DNA from: Gammaproteobacteria bacterium
GTDB taxonomy: Bacteria > Pseudomonadota > Gammaproteobacteria > DSM-19610
Length of the DNA: 64,000 nt
NCBI GenBank assembly: GCA_026197075.1
Contig: JAPHQV010000025.1
Coordinates: 1-64,000, forward strand
Direction of reading: 5' to 3'
Below the pieces are notes generated by a model. It ran no database searches and had not been told where the DNA came from. It saw only the letters and a program-made list of their open reading frames with translations. Positions 50,864 through 60,226 of the stretch are shown here, in pieces (within the stretch, counting starts at the first letter, position 1; the number at the start of each line of letters is the position of its first letter). Both the position numbers and the translations under genes were made by a program.

Positions 50864-51901
50864 ATGGCCTACCGGGTACAGATTCAGCCGAGCGGCCACC
50901 AGTTCGAGGTGCGCACGGGTGAAACCCTGCTGGATGCCGCCCTGCGCCAGGGCCTGGCATTGCCCTATGGCTGCCGTAACGGCAGCTGCGGCAGTTGCAA
51001 GGGACGCGTGCTCACCGGGCAGTTCCAGTATAGCGGCGGAGAACGCCCGCCTGGTCTCGACGCCCAGGAAGAGGCCAAGGGTCTCGCCCTGTTCTGCCAG
51101 GCAATACCCGGGAGCGATATGAGTATCGAAGCACGCGAAATCCACCGTGTCGGTGACCTCCAGGTCAAGATCCTGCCCTGCCGGGCGGAAGAATTGCGCC
51201 AGGCGGCCCATGACGTCATGGTCATCCAGCTCAAGCTGCCGGCCGCGGAGCGCATGCAGTTCCTGGCCGGCCAGTACCTGGAGATCCTGCTCAAGGACGG
51301 ACGCCGGCGCGCCTTTTCCATCGCCAACCCGCCCCACGAGGATGCCAGGATCGAACTGCACATCCGCCATGTGGAAGGCGGAACCTTCACCGACCATGTG
51401 TTTGCGGACATGAAGGCGCGCACCCTGCTGCGCATCGAGGGTCCCTTCGGCAACTTCTTCCTGCGCGAGGAGTCCGACCGGCCCATGCTGCTGATCGGCG
51501 GCGGCACCGGTCTGGCACCCCTGAAGAGCATGATCGAACATGCCTTCCATGTGGGCCTGAAGCGGCCCATGCATCTGTTCTGGGGGGTACGCGCACGCCG
51601 CGACCTGTACATGGATGAACTGCCCACGCGCTGGGCAGCGGAGCACGATGACTTCCAGTACACCCCCGTTCTCTCCGAACCCCGTCCCGAGGACGCCTGG
51701 GCGGGGGAGACAGGCACGGTGGTGGAAGCGGTACTGCGCCGCTATCCCGACCTCAGCGGTTTCGATGCCTATATCGCCGGCCCCCCCGCCATGTGCGAAG
51801 CCGCCCGCGACGCCTTCCGGGAGCAGGGTCTGCCGGAGGAGCGCATGTTCTCCGACGCCTTCGAATATGCCGCCGACAACCCGGTGGTCGATTCGAAATA
51901 A
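50864..51901 (+). CDS. 2Fe-2S ferredoxin/FAD reductase (CDP-6-deoxy-delta-3,4-glucoseen reductase-like)
   Basis: 345 residues. An N-terminal plant-type ferredoxin domain has GCRNGSCGSCKGRVLTG with a fourth Cys in LFCQAIPG. Then come an FAD domain (RRAFSIANPPHED) and an NAD(P) domain (PMLLIGGGTGLAPLKSMIEHA, AYIAGPPAMCEAARDAF). Homologues are often annotated as AscD-type deoxysugar reductases, but no deoxysugar genes lie here, so a general flavin or oxygenase reductase role is more likely. Starts at 50855 and 50840 (TTG) are in frame. It converges on hemY across a palindromic terminator. Confidence 0.82.
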   Translation: MAYRVQIQPSGHQFEVRTGETLLDAALRQGLALPYGCRNGSCGSCKGRVLTGQFQYSGGERPPGLDAQEEAKGLALFCQAIPGSDMSIEAREIHRVGDLQVKILPCRAEELRQAAHDVMVIQLKLPAAERMQFLAGQYLEILLKDGRRRAFSIANPPHEDARIELHIRHVEGGTFTDHVFADMKARTLLRIEGPFGNFFLREESDRPMLLIGGGTGLAPLKSMIEHAFHVGLKRPMHLFWGVRARRDLYMDELPTRWAAEHDDFQYTPVLSEPRPEDAWAGETGTVVEAVLRRYPDLSGFDAYIAGPPAMCEAARDAFREQGLPEERMFSDAFEYAADNPVVDSK

Positions 51902-51902
51902 C

Positions 51903-51928
51903 AATGCACCAGGCCGGCCTGGTGCATT
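51903..51928. terminator. Bidirectional palindromic terminator between convergent genes
   Basis: AATGCACCAGGCC followed directly by its reverse complement, a perfect 26-base palindrome filling the gap between the reductase gene and hemY. The T run is short on either strand. Confidence 0.6.
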
Positions 51929-51938
51929 TCAGCGTTAC

Positions 51939-53237
51939 CTAGAGGGATCCAGACGGCTTTTCCTCCCGCGCCTCCGATGAAGGCTCGGTCTCCACCGCGG
52001 CATGCGCCATCGGGAGTGTTGGCGTGGCGCGGCCCAGCACATCGGAGCCGCGCTTGCCCAGGGTGGGGACGCCCACCGCCAGGCCCATGCCCTGACGGTA
52101 ACAGGCCATGGCCTTGTCGGTCTCCCCCAGTTTTTCCAGCAGGGTACCCAGCACCTGGCAGGTCTCCACCGTGGGGGCCAGCTGAACACTGGCCTCCAGG
52201 TAGGCACGGGCCTTGCCCCACAGGCGGTTGGCCAGGCACAGACGCCCCAGGGTCAGCAGCAGCACCGGATCCTTGTCGTGATCCCGCAGCCAGGCCTCCG
52301 CCTCGTCGAGCCGGCGCCCCGCGTCGCCCCCTTCCAGCTGGCCGAACAGGTATACCAGTCGCTGGCTCCAGTGGCGGCGGATGGCGGAACGCAGCAGTTC
52401 CTGGGCCTCGTCCACCAGGCCATGGCGCTGCAGCTGGGTGGCCTGGATGACCAGCAGGGACTCGTCCTGGGCCAGTGCGCGCGGCAACCAGCCCCAGGCC
52501 TCGCGCAAGGCCTCCAGATCACCGCGCCGCGCCGCCAGTTCCAGCAGGGCACGGTGGATCTCCAGGCTGAGCCGCTTCAGCTCCTCCTCGCCCACCACCT
52601 TGCGCCGTCGCAGCTCCGGCAGCAGGTCGCGCAGGCTCTGCCAATCCTGCAGGCGCTGGTAGAGCTTCATCAACATTTTCAGTACGTAGGCGTGGCGCGG
52701 GGCGATCTGGCGCAGGTGACGCAGGGTAGCCAGTGCCTGCTCCAGCTGGCCATGGGCCATCTGCAACTCCGCCTGGCTGAGCCCCACCGCCACATCGGCC
52801 TCGGGCATGCTGCCGTGGGCCAGGCGCAGATAATGGTCACGCCGATCATGCGCACCCTGCTGCTGGGCGGCGCGGGCGGCGGCCAGATAGGTGATCAGGG
52901 CGTTGTCGCTGGTGGCGGCGTGGCGCACCAGGCGTTTTTCCGCCGCCGCCCATTGCCCCTCCGCCAATTCGATGAGACCACGGTTGAGGGCCGAGCGGGC
53001 GCGCCGTTCCCGGCGCAGGCGCCGCCAGTGCAACAACCGGCCCGGCAAGCGGCGCAGACCCGCCAGAAAACGCACCACCAGGTACAGGCCCGCCAGCACC
53101 GCCAACAGCACCAGGAGGGTGGTCTCCAGGCTCCAGTCCCCGTAGCCAATGAGCACATAGCCGGGATCGGGAAGCGTCAGCAGAGCCACCCCGACGGCCA
53201 CCAGCAGGGCGATCATGGCGTAGACCAGGTACCTCAT
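51939..53237 (-). CDS. hemY: HemY, inner-membrane TPR protein of heme synthesis
   Basis: 432 residues. Two N-terminal membrane segments (YLVYAMIALLVAVGVALLTL and TLLVLLAVLAGLYLVVRFLAGLR) precede a basic linker and TPR-like repeats (RGLIELAEGQWAAAEKRLVRHA, VGLSQAELQMAHGQLEQALATLR, GRLCLANRLWGKARAYLEASVQL). The family is encoded after hemX and helps heme biosynthesis, perhaps as a scaffold. It overlaps hemX by ATGA. The C-terminal 40 residues are low-complexity. Confidence 0.92.
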   Translation of the reverse strand: MRYLVYAMIALLVAVGVALLTLPDPGYVLIGYGDWSLETTLLVLLAVLAGLYLVVRFLAGLRRLPGRLLHWRRLRRERRARSALNRGLIELAEGQWAAAEKRLVRHAATSDNALITYLAAARAAQQQGAHDRRDHYLRLAHGSMPEADVAVGLSQAELQMAHGQLEQALATLRHLRQIAPRHAYVLKMLMKLYQRLQDWQSLRDLLPELRRRKVVGEEELKRLSLEIHRALLELAARRGDLEALREAWGWLPRALAQDESLLVIQATQLQRHGLVDEAQELLRSAIRRHWSQRLVYLFGQLEGGDAGRRLDEAEAWLRDHDKDPVLLLTLGRLCLANRLWGKARAYLEASVQLAPTVETCQVLGTLLEKLGETDKAMACYRQGMGLAVGVPTLGKRGSDVLGRATPTLPMAHAAVETEPSSEAREEKPSGSL

Positions 53238-54475
53238 GGCTGCGCTTCCACCGGGGTGGCGGACTCGTCCACGGTCGCCCCGGGGGCGACCGGCTCATCC
53301 ACTGCCGGACCGGCCGGGTCCGGCAGGCGCTGGCGCAGCAGGCGCAGGGAGGTCGAGATATCGGGCAACTCGGGCCGGATCTCCTGGCGCAGGAGGTGAT
53401 GCAGCTCGTTGGCCATGCTGGCGGTGGCCGGGTGATCGGCATCGAAATGCCGCTCCAGCCAATCCCGCGCCATCTCGAGGCTGGTGCGATACTGCTGCGC
53501 TTCAGCCTGCAACAGGGCCAACCGTGCCGTCTCCAGCGCCAGGCGCAGGTTCTGCACCAAAAAGTATTCCTGCTCCGGTGGCAGCATGGGGGTGGCTGGT
53601 TCCTGGTGGGAACGCACCACCAGCAGGCGGCGCACCGCCTGCCAGACGATGCCCGGAATCTCGCGCCAATCCCGGGCGGTCAGGGGATCACGCGCCTCAC
53701 CGGCACGTTCTTCGGCGGACAGGTAACGCGCCCCCGCCGGCCGCAACTCGTCGACCCGCCCCTCCAGGCTGGCCAGCTTCAGGGCCAGGCCGCCCGTATC
53801 CGGGACGGGCACGGCCTGCAATTCGGTCATCTCCCGGGCCAGGGCCTCGCGTACCGCCAGGTAACCGGGATCGGAAAGGTCGTGGAGCCGGGCATCGGCG
53901 GCCCGCAGGGCCGCCAGGGCGGTGCCCACATCCCGTTGCAGTTGCAGGCGCTGGTTGGCGATGCGCAGCAGGTATTCCACTTCCGCCAGCAGCCAGCCGT
54001 CCTGGCCGCGACCGAGCTGGGCGCGCAGCTGGGACACGGAGCGCTCCACCGCCTGCTGGGTCTGCTGCAGGCGTTCCAGGGCCGCCTGCTGTTCGCGCCG
54101 TGCCGCATCCAACTGGCGTTCCACCTCGCCCTGGATGCCATCCATGCGCCGCGCCATGTCGTCCAACCGACCCTCCAGCCCGGTGGCACGGGCCTCCACC
54201 TGCTGCTGGTCCTGCAGCCGGGCGCCCGCCAGCCGGTCGAGATCGTGCCAGATGAAGAAACCCGCCACCGCCAGGGCGATGGCGAGCACCAGGGCCGCCA
54301 GCGCCAGGAGCAACGGGGCCCGGCCGGGCGACCCGGGCTCGCGCTGCGATGCCTTGTTTCCCGCGCCCCCCGGCTGAGGAGGGCGCCCAGGACCACCGCC
54401 GCCCTTGCCTCCGGAGCCGCCCTTGGGCTTCGGTTTTTCGTCGGGTGCAGGGGCTTTTTGTTCCGGCTCGCTCAT
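53234..54475 (-). CDS. hemX: HemX-family protein
   Basis: 413 residues from [21 protein letters not shown] disordered Lys/Gly/Pro-rich N-terminus precedes one membrane segment (APLLLALAALVLAIALAVAGFFIW), then a long coiled coil (ARATGLEGRLDDMARRMDGIQGEVERQLDAARREQQ) and the HemX domain (LLAEVEYLLRIANQRLQLQRDVGTAL, AREMTELQ). Often annotated as uroporphyrinogen methyltransferase, but it lacks that domain. It overlaps hemD and hemY by ATGA, so hemD-hemX-hemY are translationally coupled. An upstream extension of the frame lies in hemD and was discarded. Confidence 0.92.
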   Translation of the reverse strand: MSEPEQKAPAPDEKPKPKGGSGGKGGGGPGRPPQPGGAGNKASQREPGSPGRAPLLLALAALVLAIALAVAGFFIWHDLDRLAGARLQDQQQVEARATGLEGRLDDMARRMDGIQGEVERQLDAARREQQAALERLQQTQQAVERSVSQLRAQLGRGQDGWLLAEVEYLLRIANQRLQLQRDVGTALAALRAADARLHDLSDPGYLAVREALAREMTELQAVPVPDTGGLALKLASLEGRVDELRPAGARYLSAEERAGEARDPLTARDWREIPGIVWQAVRRLLVVRSHQEPATPMLPPEQEYFLVQNLRLALETARLALLQAEAQQYRTSLEMARDWLERHFDADHPATASMANELHHLLRQEIRPELPDISTSLRLLRQRLPDPAGPAVDEPVAPGATVDESATPVEAQP

Positions 54476-55269
54476 GGCTTGCTTCCTTCCTCTGATCGGC
54501 GCCAGCGCCGCAGGGCCGCCAGCATGGCGGCGTCGGTGGCGTCGTCCGCGACTTGCAGCGGGCCCCGGCAACCCAGCTCCAGGGCCACCCGACGCACCGC
54601 TTCACTGGCCAGCAGCAACGGGGTCGACTGTAACAGGGGCTGGCCTTCCGGGCCCAGCAGTCGCCACAGGTTACGCAAAGTCTGGCCACTGGTCACGGTC
54701 ACCAGGTCCAGGCCATGCTCGCCCCAGGTTCGCAACAGTGACGCCACATCCGCGCGCGGCAGTTCGCGCCGGTAGACCTCTGCGTAGACCACCTCGGCCC
54801 CCCGCTCGCGCAGGGTGGCGGCCAGGGTCTCACGGCCACCGTCGCCGCGCACGATCAGCACCCGTCTCCCCTGCAGGTCGTCCAGCCCGGGCAGGGCCAG
54901 CAGGGCCTCGCTGTTGTGATCCCTGGCGGGCACCCAATCCACCCGCAAGCCCCACGCCGCCAGCTCTTCGGCCGTGCGGCTGCCGATGGCGGCGATGGCG
55001 GTACCGGCCGGCCAGTTCCCGTCGGGACATAGCTGCGGCAGGCCGCGCTGTACGGCATTGGCGCTGATGAAGATGGCCAGGTGGAAGTCCGCCAGTCCGG
55101 CGGCGACTTCGGCCACCGCCCGCGCATCGGGCGGCGGTCCGATCGCAATGGCGGGAAAACGAATGGCGCGGGCACCGGCGTGCTCCAGTGCGGAACAGAA
55201 TGCCTCCGCCTGATGGGCCGGGCGGGTCACCAGGACCTGCAGGCCCTGCAGGGGCGCCTCACTGGCCAT
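54472..55269 (-). CDS. hemD: Uroporphyrinogen-III synthase
   Basis: 265 residues from [24 protein letters not shown]. The two-lobed HemD fold is supported by [73 protein letters not shown] and [20 protein letters not shown]. It cyclises hydroxymethylbilane. The start overlaps the hemC end by 11 bases; an ATG two codons earlier (55275) is an alternative. Confidence 0.94.
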   Translation of the reverse strand: MASEAPLQGLQVLVTRPAHQAEAFCSALEHAGARAIRFPAIAIGPPPDARAVAEVAAGLADFHLAIFISANAVQRGLPQLCPDGNWPAGTAIAAIGSRTAEELAAWGLRVDWVPARDHNSEALLALPGLDDLQGRRVLIVRGDGGRETLAATLRERGAEVVYAEVYRRELPRADVASLLRTWGEHGLDLVTVTSGQTLRNLWRLLGPEGQPLLQSTPLLLASEAVRRVALELGCRGPLQVADDATDAAMLAALRRWRRSEEGSKP

Positions 55270-56200
55270 CCGCATCGGCGTAGACGGCCGCAAGGATCTC
55301 CCGGGCGCCCCGTGACAGCAGGTCATCGGCCAGCACCTGACCCAGTTCCTCGCCATCCTCGGGCCGGCCGCTGATCACACCCTGTACCAGTTCGCTGCCA
55401 TCGGGCCGGCCGACGATGGCGCGCAGCACGATGACACCATGGTCAAAATCAGCATAGCCGCCGATGGGAACCTGGCAACCGCCCTGCAAGCGCTCGTTCA
55501 GGGAACGCTCCGCCTGCACCCGCACGAAGGTCTTGTGATCATGCAATGGCTGGATCAGGTTCTGTACCCGCACATCGTCGGCGCGGCATTCGATGCCGAT
55601 GGCGCCCTGCCCGATGGCGGGTACGAAATTCTCCGGCGTCAGGGGAGTGGCGATGCGCTCTTCCATGCCCAGGCGACGCAGACCGGCGCAGGCCAGCAGG
55701 ATGGCGTCGTACTCGTCGTCATCGAGCTTCTGCAAGCGGGTATTCACATTGCCGCGCAGGTCGAACACCCGCAGGTCCGGGCGCAGCACCCGCAGCTGGC
55801 ACTGGCGGCGCAGGCTGGAGGAACCGACCCGCGCGCCCTGGGGCAGTTCATCTAGGGTCTTGTAGCGGTTGGACACGAAGGCATCGCGGGGGTCCTCACG
55901 TCGGAGGATGGCGCCCAGGATCAGGCCCGGGGGCAGGTCCACGGGCACGTCCTTCATGGAATGAACGGCGATGTCGGCACGTCCTTCCAGCATGCCCTGT
56001 TCGAGCTCCTTGACGAACAGGCCCTTGCCGCCCACCTTGGCCAGCGGGGTATCGAGGATCTTGTCGCCCTGGGTGGTCATGGTGACCAGTTCCACCTCCA
56101 GGCCGGGGTGATGGGCCTGCAGGCCCGCGCGCACGTGTTCGGCCTGCCACAGGGCAAGGGGGCTCTTTCGCGTTGCAATACGCAGGATATTCTCAGCCAT
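55259..56200 (-). CDS. hemC: Hydroxymethylbilane synthase (porphobilinogen deaminase)
   Basis: 313 residues from [23 protein letters not shown]. Signature regions are [77 protein letters not shown] and the cofactor cysteine in [17 protein letters not shown]. It assembles four porphobilinogens. The frame is open about 90 codons upstream, but the family start is clear. It heads the minus-strand hemCDXY operon. Confidence 0.96.
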   Translation of the reverse strand: MAENILRIATRKSPLALWQAEHVRAGLQAHHPGLEVELVTMTTQGDKILDTPLAKVGGKGLFVKELEQGMLEGRADIAVHSMKDVPVDLPPGLILGAILRREDPRDAFVSNRYKTLDELPQGARVGSSSLRRQCQLRVLRPDLRVFDLRGNVNTRLQKLDDDEYDAILLACAGLRRLGMEERIATPLTPENFVPAIGQGAIGIECRADDVRVQNLIQPLHDHKTFVRVQAERSLNERLQGGCQVPIGGYADFDHGVIVLRAIVGRPDGSELVQGVISGRPEDGEELGQVLADDLLSRGAREILAAVYADADGQ

Positions 56201-56300
56201 GATGATCGGGTATTCTGTCAGGGTTACCGCGCGCCACGGGATCCTGCGGCGGCAAAGTGGTAAAATGGTGCAGGATTCAGCAGTTGGAGCATAGCGAGTC

Positions 56301-56825
56301 GTGAAGAGTACTGGCAAGTGGAATCTGGCCTTCCGAGCCCTGGCTCTGGTGCTGTTCAGCGCCAGCCTGGCGGCGAATACCGCGGTGGAAGTGCCCCTGG
56401 GCGAGAACCTGCAGGCGGACGGTCGCCAGTCGGCGCGCAATGACCGCCCCATCGTGCTGGTCTTCTCGGCCCGCAACTGCAGCTACTGCGAACTGCTGGA
56501 GGCGAACATCCTGCGCCCCAACATCATCAGCGGCTATTACGACGACCAGATCATCATGCGCAAGCTGATGCTGGACAATGCACTGCCGATCCGTGACTTC
56601 GATGGCCAGCGGCGCACCCCCTCCGCCCTGTCCAGCCGTTACCAGGTTCATGTCACGCCGACCGTGCTGTTCGTGGACGCCCAGGGCAATGAACTGGCCC
56701 CGCGCCTGGTGGGCATCAACACGGTGGAGATGTACGGTGGCTATCTCGATGCCGCCATCCAGGAGGCGCGCCGCAAGCTGGCACAGCCACGGCACGCCCA
56801 GGCCGCGGGTCGGGAAACCCTGTAG
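56301..56825 (+). CDS. Periplasmic thioredoxin-fold protein (SoxW-like)
   Basis: 174 residues from a GTG start with TTGGAG upstream. A signal peptide ([21 protein letters not shown]) precedes a thioredoxin fold with redox pair Cys60/Cys63 in [16 protein letters not shown] and the cis-Pro loop [17 protein letters not shown]. It should reduce or exchange disulfides in the periplasm. The gene is inserted, in opposite orientation, between algR and hemC, which are neighbours in Pseudomonas. It is divergent from hemC. Confidence 0.83.
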   Translation: MKSTGKWNLAFRALALVLFSASLAANTAVEVPLGENLQADGRQSARNDRPIVLVFSARNCSYCELLEANILRPNIISGYYDDQIIMRKLMLDNALPIRDFDGQRRTPSALSSRYQVHVTPTVLFVDAQGNELAPRLVGINTVEMYGGYLDAAIQEARRKLAQPRHAQAAGRETL

Positions 56826-56843
56826 ATCGGGCTTCAGCCCGAC
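56825..56843. repeat. ATCGGGCTTCAGCCCGAC palindrome overlapping two stop codons
   Basis: Related to the palindrome at 23335. It starts at the thioredoxin stop and contains the convergent algR stop, so the whole 8-base gap lies in the palindrome. Confidence 0.65.
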
Positions 56844-57574
56844 ACCCCGCCACGCAACCAGCGCCGCAGCTCCGGCGCATGACGCCGGCTGACCTCCAGT
56901 TTCTCCTCCACCCCCTCCAGCACCACCAGGCAGCGCCCCTCGGCATCCTTCTCCAGGGCCTTCACATAGGCACTCGCCACCAGGGCATTGCGGTGGATAC
57001 GCAGGAAACGGTCGGCGAACTCCTCCTCCAGGGCCTTGAGGGGGTCTTCGATCAGCAGGGACTGGTCCGCGTCCCGGGCGATGACGTACTTGCTGTCGGC
57101 CTGGAAATAGCGGATACCCGCCACGGGCATCACCTGGAGGGTGCCGCGCACCCGGGCACAGATATGGGAGCGGACCTGTGATTCCGGCAGCCCGGCGAGG
57201 GCCACGGACGACCCCTGGGTGATGCGTCGCACCCGCTCCAGGGCCTGTACCAGACGTTCGCGGCGCACCGGCTTCAGCAGGTAATCGAGGGCATGGGTCT
57301 CGAAGGCCTCCAGGGCATGCTCCCCGTAGGCGGTCGTGAAGATCACCGCCGGCGGCCGTTCCGCGCTGGCCAGGTGGCGCGCCGCCTCCAGACCATCCAT
57401 GACCGGCATGCGAATATCCAGGAACACCAGGTCGGGCTGCAGGGTCTCGCACTGCAGCAGGGCATCGCGACCGTTGGCCGCCTCGCCACAGACCTCCAGG
57501 CCCGCCACCTCCTCCACCAGGGAACGCAACCGTTCCCGCGCCAGCGCCTCGTCATCGACGATGACACACCTCAT
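56834..57574 (-). CDS. algR: AlgR/LytTR response regulator
   Basis: 246 residues. The receiver domain has the acidic pocket VDDEA and phospho-Asp in [21 protein letters not shown]. The C-terminal LytTR DNA-binding domain reads [23 protein letters not shown] and [23 protein letters not shown]. It overlaps the AlgZ-type kinase gene by four bases. In Pseudomonas AlgZR controls alginate and twitching; targets here are unknown. Confidence 0.92.
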   Translation of the reverse strand: MRCVIVDDEALARERLRSLVEEVAGLEVCGEAANGRDALLQCETLQPDLVFLDIRMPVMDGLEAARHLASAERPPAVIFTTAYGEHALEAFETHALDYLLKPVRRERLVQALERVRRITQGSSVALAGLPESQVRSHICARVRGTLQVMPVAGIRYFQADSKYVIARDADQSLLIEDPLKALEEEFADRFLRIHRNALVASAYVKALEKDAEGRCLVVLEGVEEKLEVSRRHAPELRRWLRGGVSG

Positions 57575-58644
57575 GGGGTCACCTCGCGCGGCAGACGCAG
57601 CTCCACCTCGTAACGATCATCCTTCTGCCCGGCCCGCAGGCTGCCCCGCTCCCCGTAGGCCAGCGCCAGGCGCTGGCGGATATTGTCCTGAGCGATGCGA
57701 TTGCCATCGTGCCCCTTACCGCTCGGTTCGCCCGCGGTGGGATTGCTCACCCGGATGATCACCTGGTGCTCGTCGGCGCGCGCCCACACGCGGATCACGC
57801 CGCCTTCGGCCAGGGGCTCGATGCCATGGTAGATGGCGTTCTCCACGAGCGGTTGCAGCATCAGGGAGGGCACTTGCAGGTGCTCGGGCAGATCGATCAG
57901 TTCCCAGTCCACGTCCAGGCGCTCGCCCAGGCGCAGGGTCTCCAGCTGCACGTACTGGCGGGTGATGGCGATCTCCTCGGCGAGGCTGACACGATCGCGG
58001 GCATCGCCCAGGGTGGCGCGAAACAGATCCGCCAGGTCCTGCACCGCTTCCTCGGCCACCGCCGGCCTGCTGCGGGTGAGGGCGGCGATGGTGTTGAGGC
58101 TGTTGAACAGGAAATGGGGCCGAATGCGCGCCTGCAGGGCCTGCAGGCGCGCCAGGGCCTCGGCCTCCACCTGGCGGCGCCACTGGTGTTGCACATAGAG
58201 ATAGCGCAGCACCAGGGCATGAACGATGACCCCGATGGCCAGGTTGCGCAGCAGGAACTCGCCATGGCCCAGGCCGCGCAGCTCCGCCTGCAGATCCTGC
58301 AGGAGCAGGATGCGGAAGGCGAACTCGCTCAGTACCGCCGTGATCAGCAACAGCAACAGGTAACTGGCGGTGGCGGTGGCGGTGTTGCCCATGCGGGCAA
58401 ACAGGGGGCGCAGGCCGCACAGAAAGGCGGCGCTGGTCAGCCCCACCCACTGGATGAACAGGGAGACCAGGCCGAGACGGTGCCAGAAATTGGCGTCGGG
58501 CAGGTCCACCAGCACCAGCACGAAGGCCAGCAGCTCGGCGATGACCACCACCCCGAACACCAGGCGTATATTGCAGAAGTCGGGCAGGAACAGGGTATCG
58601 TCCCGGGCACTGGAGGGGGCACCCTGCCGGCTTATGGTTTTCAT
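57571..58644 (-). CDS. algZ: AlgZ/FimS-type histidine kinase
   Basis: 357 residues. Four or five membrane segments ([82 protein letters not shown]) precede the His_kinase domain with [18 protein letters not shown] (phospho-His region) and an ATPase domain ([37 protein letters not shown]). It belongs to the LytS-like kinases that pair with LytTR regulators. An upstream start at 58683 is possible. Confidence 0.9.
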   Translation of the reverse strand: MKTISRQGAPSSARDDTLFLPDFCNIRLVFGVVVIAELLAFVLVLVDLPDANFWHRLGLVSLFIQWVGLTSAAFLCGLRPLFARMGNTATATASYLLLLLITAVLSEFAFRILLLQDLQAELRGLGHGEFLLRNLAIGVIVHALVLRYLYVQHQWRRQVEAEALARLQALQARIRPHFLFNSLNTIAALTRSRPAVAEEAVQDLADLFRATLGDARDRVSLAEEIAITRQYVQLETLRLGERLDVDWELIDLPEHLQVPSLMLQPLVENAIYHGIEPLAEGGVIRVWARADEHQVIIRVSNPTAGEPSGKGHDGNRIAQDNIRQRLALAYGERGSLRAGQKDDRYEVELRLPREVTP

Positions 58645-58767
58645 GACGGCAGTGTCCGACGGAAACGGGTGGCGCGCAAGCATCGGGCTCCCGGGGGGCG
58701 GGGCGCAAGGCGGGAGCGGGGTTTTGGTTTATACTGGCGCCCTTTGCCAAGCGAGTCAGCGGTCACC

Positions 58768-60159
58768 ATGAGCGAGCACAGCAGCGACAAGCCCTGGGGT
58801 GGGCGTTTCACCGAATCCACCGATGCCTTCGTGGAGGCCTTCACCGCCTCGGTCGGCTTCGACCGTCGGCTGTATCGCTACGACATCGCCGGCTCCAGGG
58901 CCCATGCGCGCATGCTGGCCCGCGCCGGCATCCTGACCGAAGCCGAGTGCGACCAGATCCTGAAGGGCCTGGACAGCATCCAGGCGGACATCGAGGCAGG
59001 TCGCTTCGAATGGTCGGTGGCCCTAGAAGACGTGCACATGAACATCGAGGCGCGCCTCACTGCCGCCATCGGCGAGGCCGGCAAGAAGCTGCACACCGGC
59101 CGTTCGCGCAATGACCAGGTGGCCACCGACCTGCGCCTCTACCTGCGCGACGAGATCGATGCCGTGCGTGCCGAGCTGCTGCGCCTGCAGCAGGGCCTGC
59201 TGGAGCTGGCCGAGCGCGAGGCCGACACCATCCTGCCCGGCTTCACCCACCTGCAGGTGGCCCAGCCGGTGACCTTCGGCCACCACATGCTGGCCTGGTT
59301 CGAGATGCTGGAGCGCGATCGCCAGCGCCTGGCCGATTGCCGCACGCGCGTCAACATCATGCCCCTGGGCGCCGCCGCCCTGGCCGGCACCAGCTATCCC
59401 ATCGACCGTGCCTACACCGCCGAACTGCTGGGTTTCGATGCCCCGGCGGAGAACTCCCTGGACGCGGTCAGCGATCGCGATTTCGTCATCGAGTTCAATG
59501 CCTGCGCGGCACTGGTGATGACCCACCTGTCGCGCTTCTCCGAGGAACTGATCCTCTGGTCCTCGGCGCAATTCGGTTTCGTCGACCTGCCCGACCGCTT
59601 CTGCACCGGCTCCAGCATCATGCCGCAGAAGAAGAACCCGGATGTGCCGGAGCTGGTGCGCGGCAAGACCGGGCGCGTGTTCGGTCACCTGATGGGCCTG
59701 CTCACCCTGATGAAGGGCCAGCCGCTGGCCTACAACAAGGACAACCAGGAAGACAAGGAACCCCTGTTCGACACCGTGGATACCCTGAAGGGTTCACTGC
59801 GGGTGTTCGCCGACATGATGCCGGCCCTGCGGGTCAAGCCCGCCGCCATGCTGGCGGCGGCGCGCAGCGGCTTCTCCACCGCCACCGATCTGGCCGACTA
59901 CCTGGTGCGCAAGGGCCTGCCGTTCCGCGACGCCCACGAGGTGGTGGGCCGCGCGGTGCGCCACGGGGTGGAGCAGGGCCGTGACCTGGCGGACATGAGC
60001 CTGGCGGAACTGCGCGGGTTCTCGGAGCGGATCGAGGAGGATGTGTTCGCGGTATTGACGCTGGAAGGCTCGGTGGCCGCGCGCAATCACATCGGCGGTA
60101 CGGCACCGGAGCAGGTGCGTGCCGCCATCGCACGCGCACGCACACGGCTGAAGGCATGA
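58768..60159 (+). CDS. argH: Argininosuccinate lyase
   Basis: 463 residues from [25 protein letters not shown]. Family motifs: [56 protein letters not shown] and the fumarase-superfamily signature [20 protein letters not shown]. It splits argininosuccinate to arginine and fumarate. The same frame is open for 350 codons upstream, but that is antisense to algZ. Confidence 0.97.
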   Translation: MSEHSSDKPWGGRFTESTDAFVEAFTASVGFDRRLYRYDIAGSRAHARMLARAGILTEAECDQILKGLDSIQADIEAGRFEWSVALEDVHMNIEARLTAAIGEAGKKLHTGRSRNDQVATDLRLYLRDEIDAVRAELLRLQQGLLELAEREADTILPGFTHLQVAQPVTFGHHMLAWFEMLERDRQRLADCRTRVNIMPLGAAALAGTSYPIDRAYTAELLGFDAPAENSLDAVSDRDFVIEFNACAALVMTHLSRFSEELILWSSAQFGFVDLPDRFCTGSSIMPQKKNPDVPELVRGKTGRVFGHLMGLLTLMKGQPLAYNKDNQEDKEPLFDTVDTLKGSLRVFADMMPALRVKPAAMLAAARSGFSTATDLADYLVRKGLPFRDAHEVVGRAVRHGVEQGRDLADMSLAELRGFSERIEEDVFAVLTLEGSVAARNHIGGTAPEQVRAAIARARTRLKA

Positions 60160-60172
60160 TTTCGGGAGCAGT

Positions 60173-60190
60173 GTCGGGCTGAAGCCTGAC
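60173..60190. repeat. GTCGGGCTGAAGCCTGAC, diverged palindrome
   Basis: A degenerate copy of the 23335 palindrome, between convergent argH and the GGDEF-EAL gene. Confidence 0.5.
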
Positions 60191-60226
60191 CTGCGGAGCG
60201 GTTACAACCCGACGATTCCGGTCCTC

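Noticed and set aside
51903-51928. Perfect 26-base palindrome as a regulator binding site
   Set aside because: It lies between two convergent stop codons, where a terminator is the simpler reading.
57709-58767. 350-codon upstream extension of the argH frame
   Set aside because: Antisense to algZ; argH family N-terminus begins exactly at the ATG at 58768.
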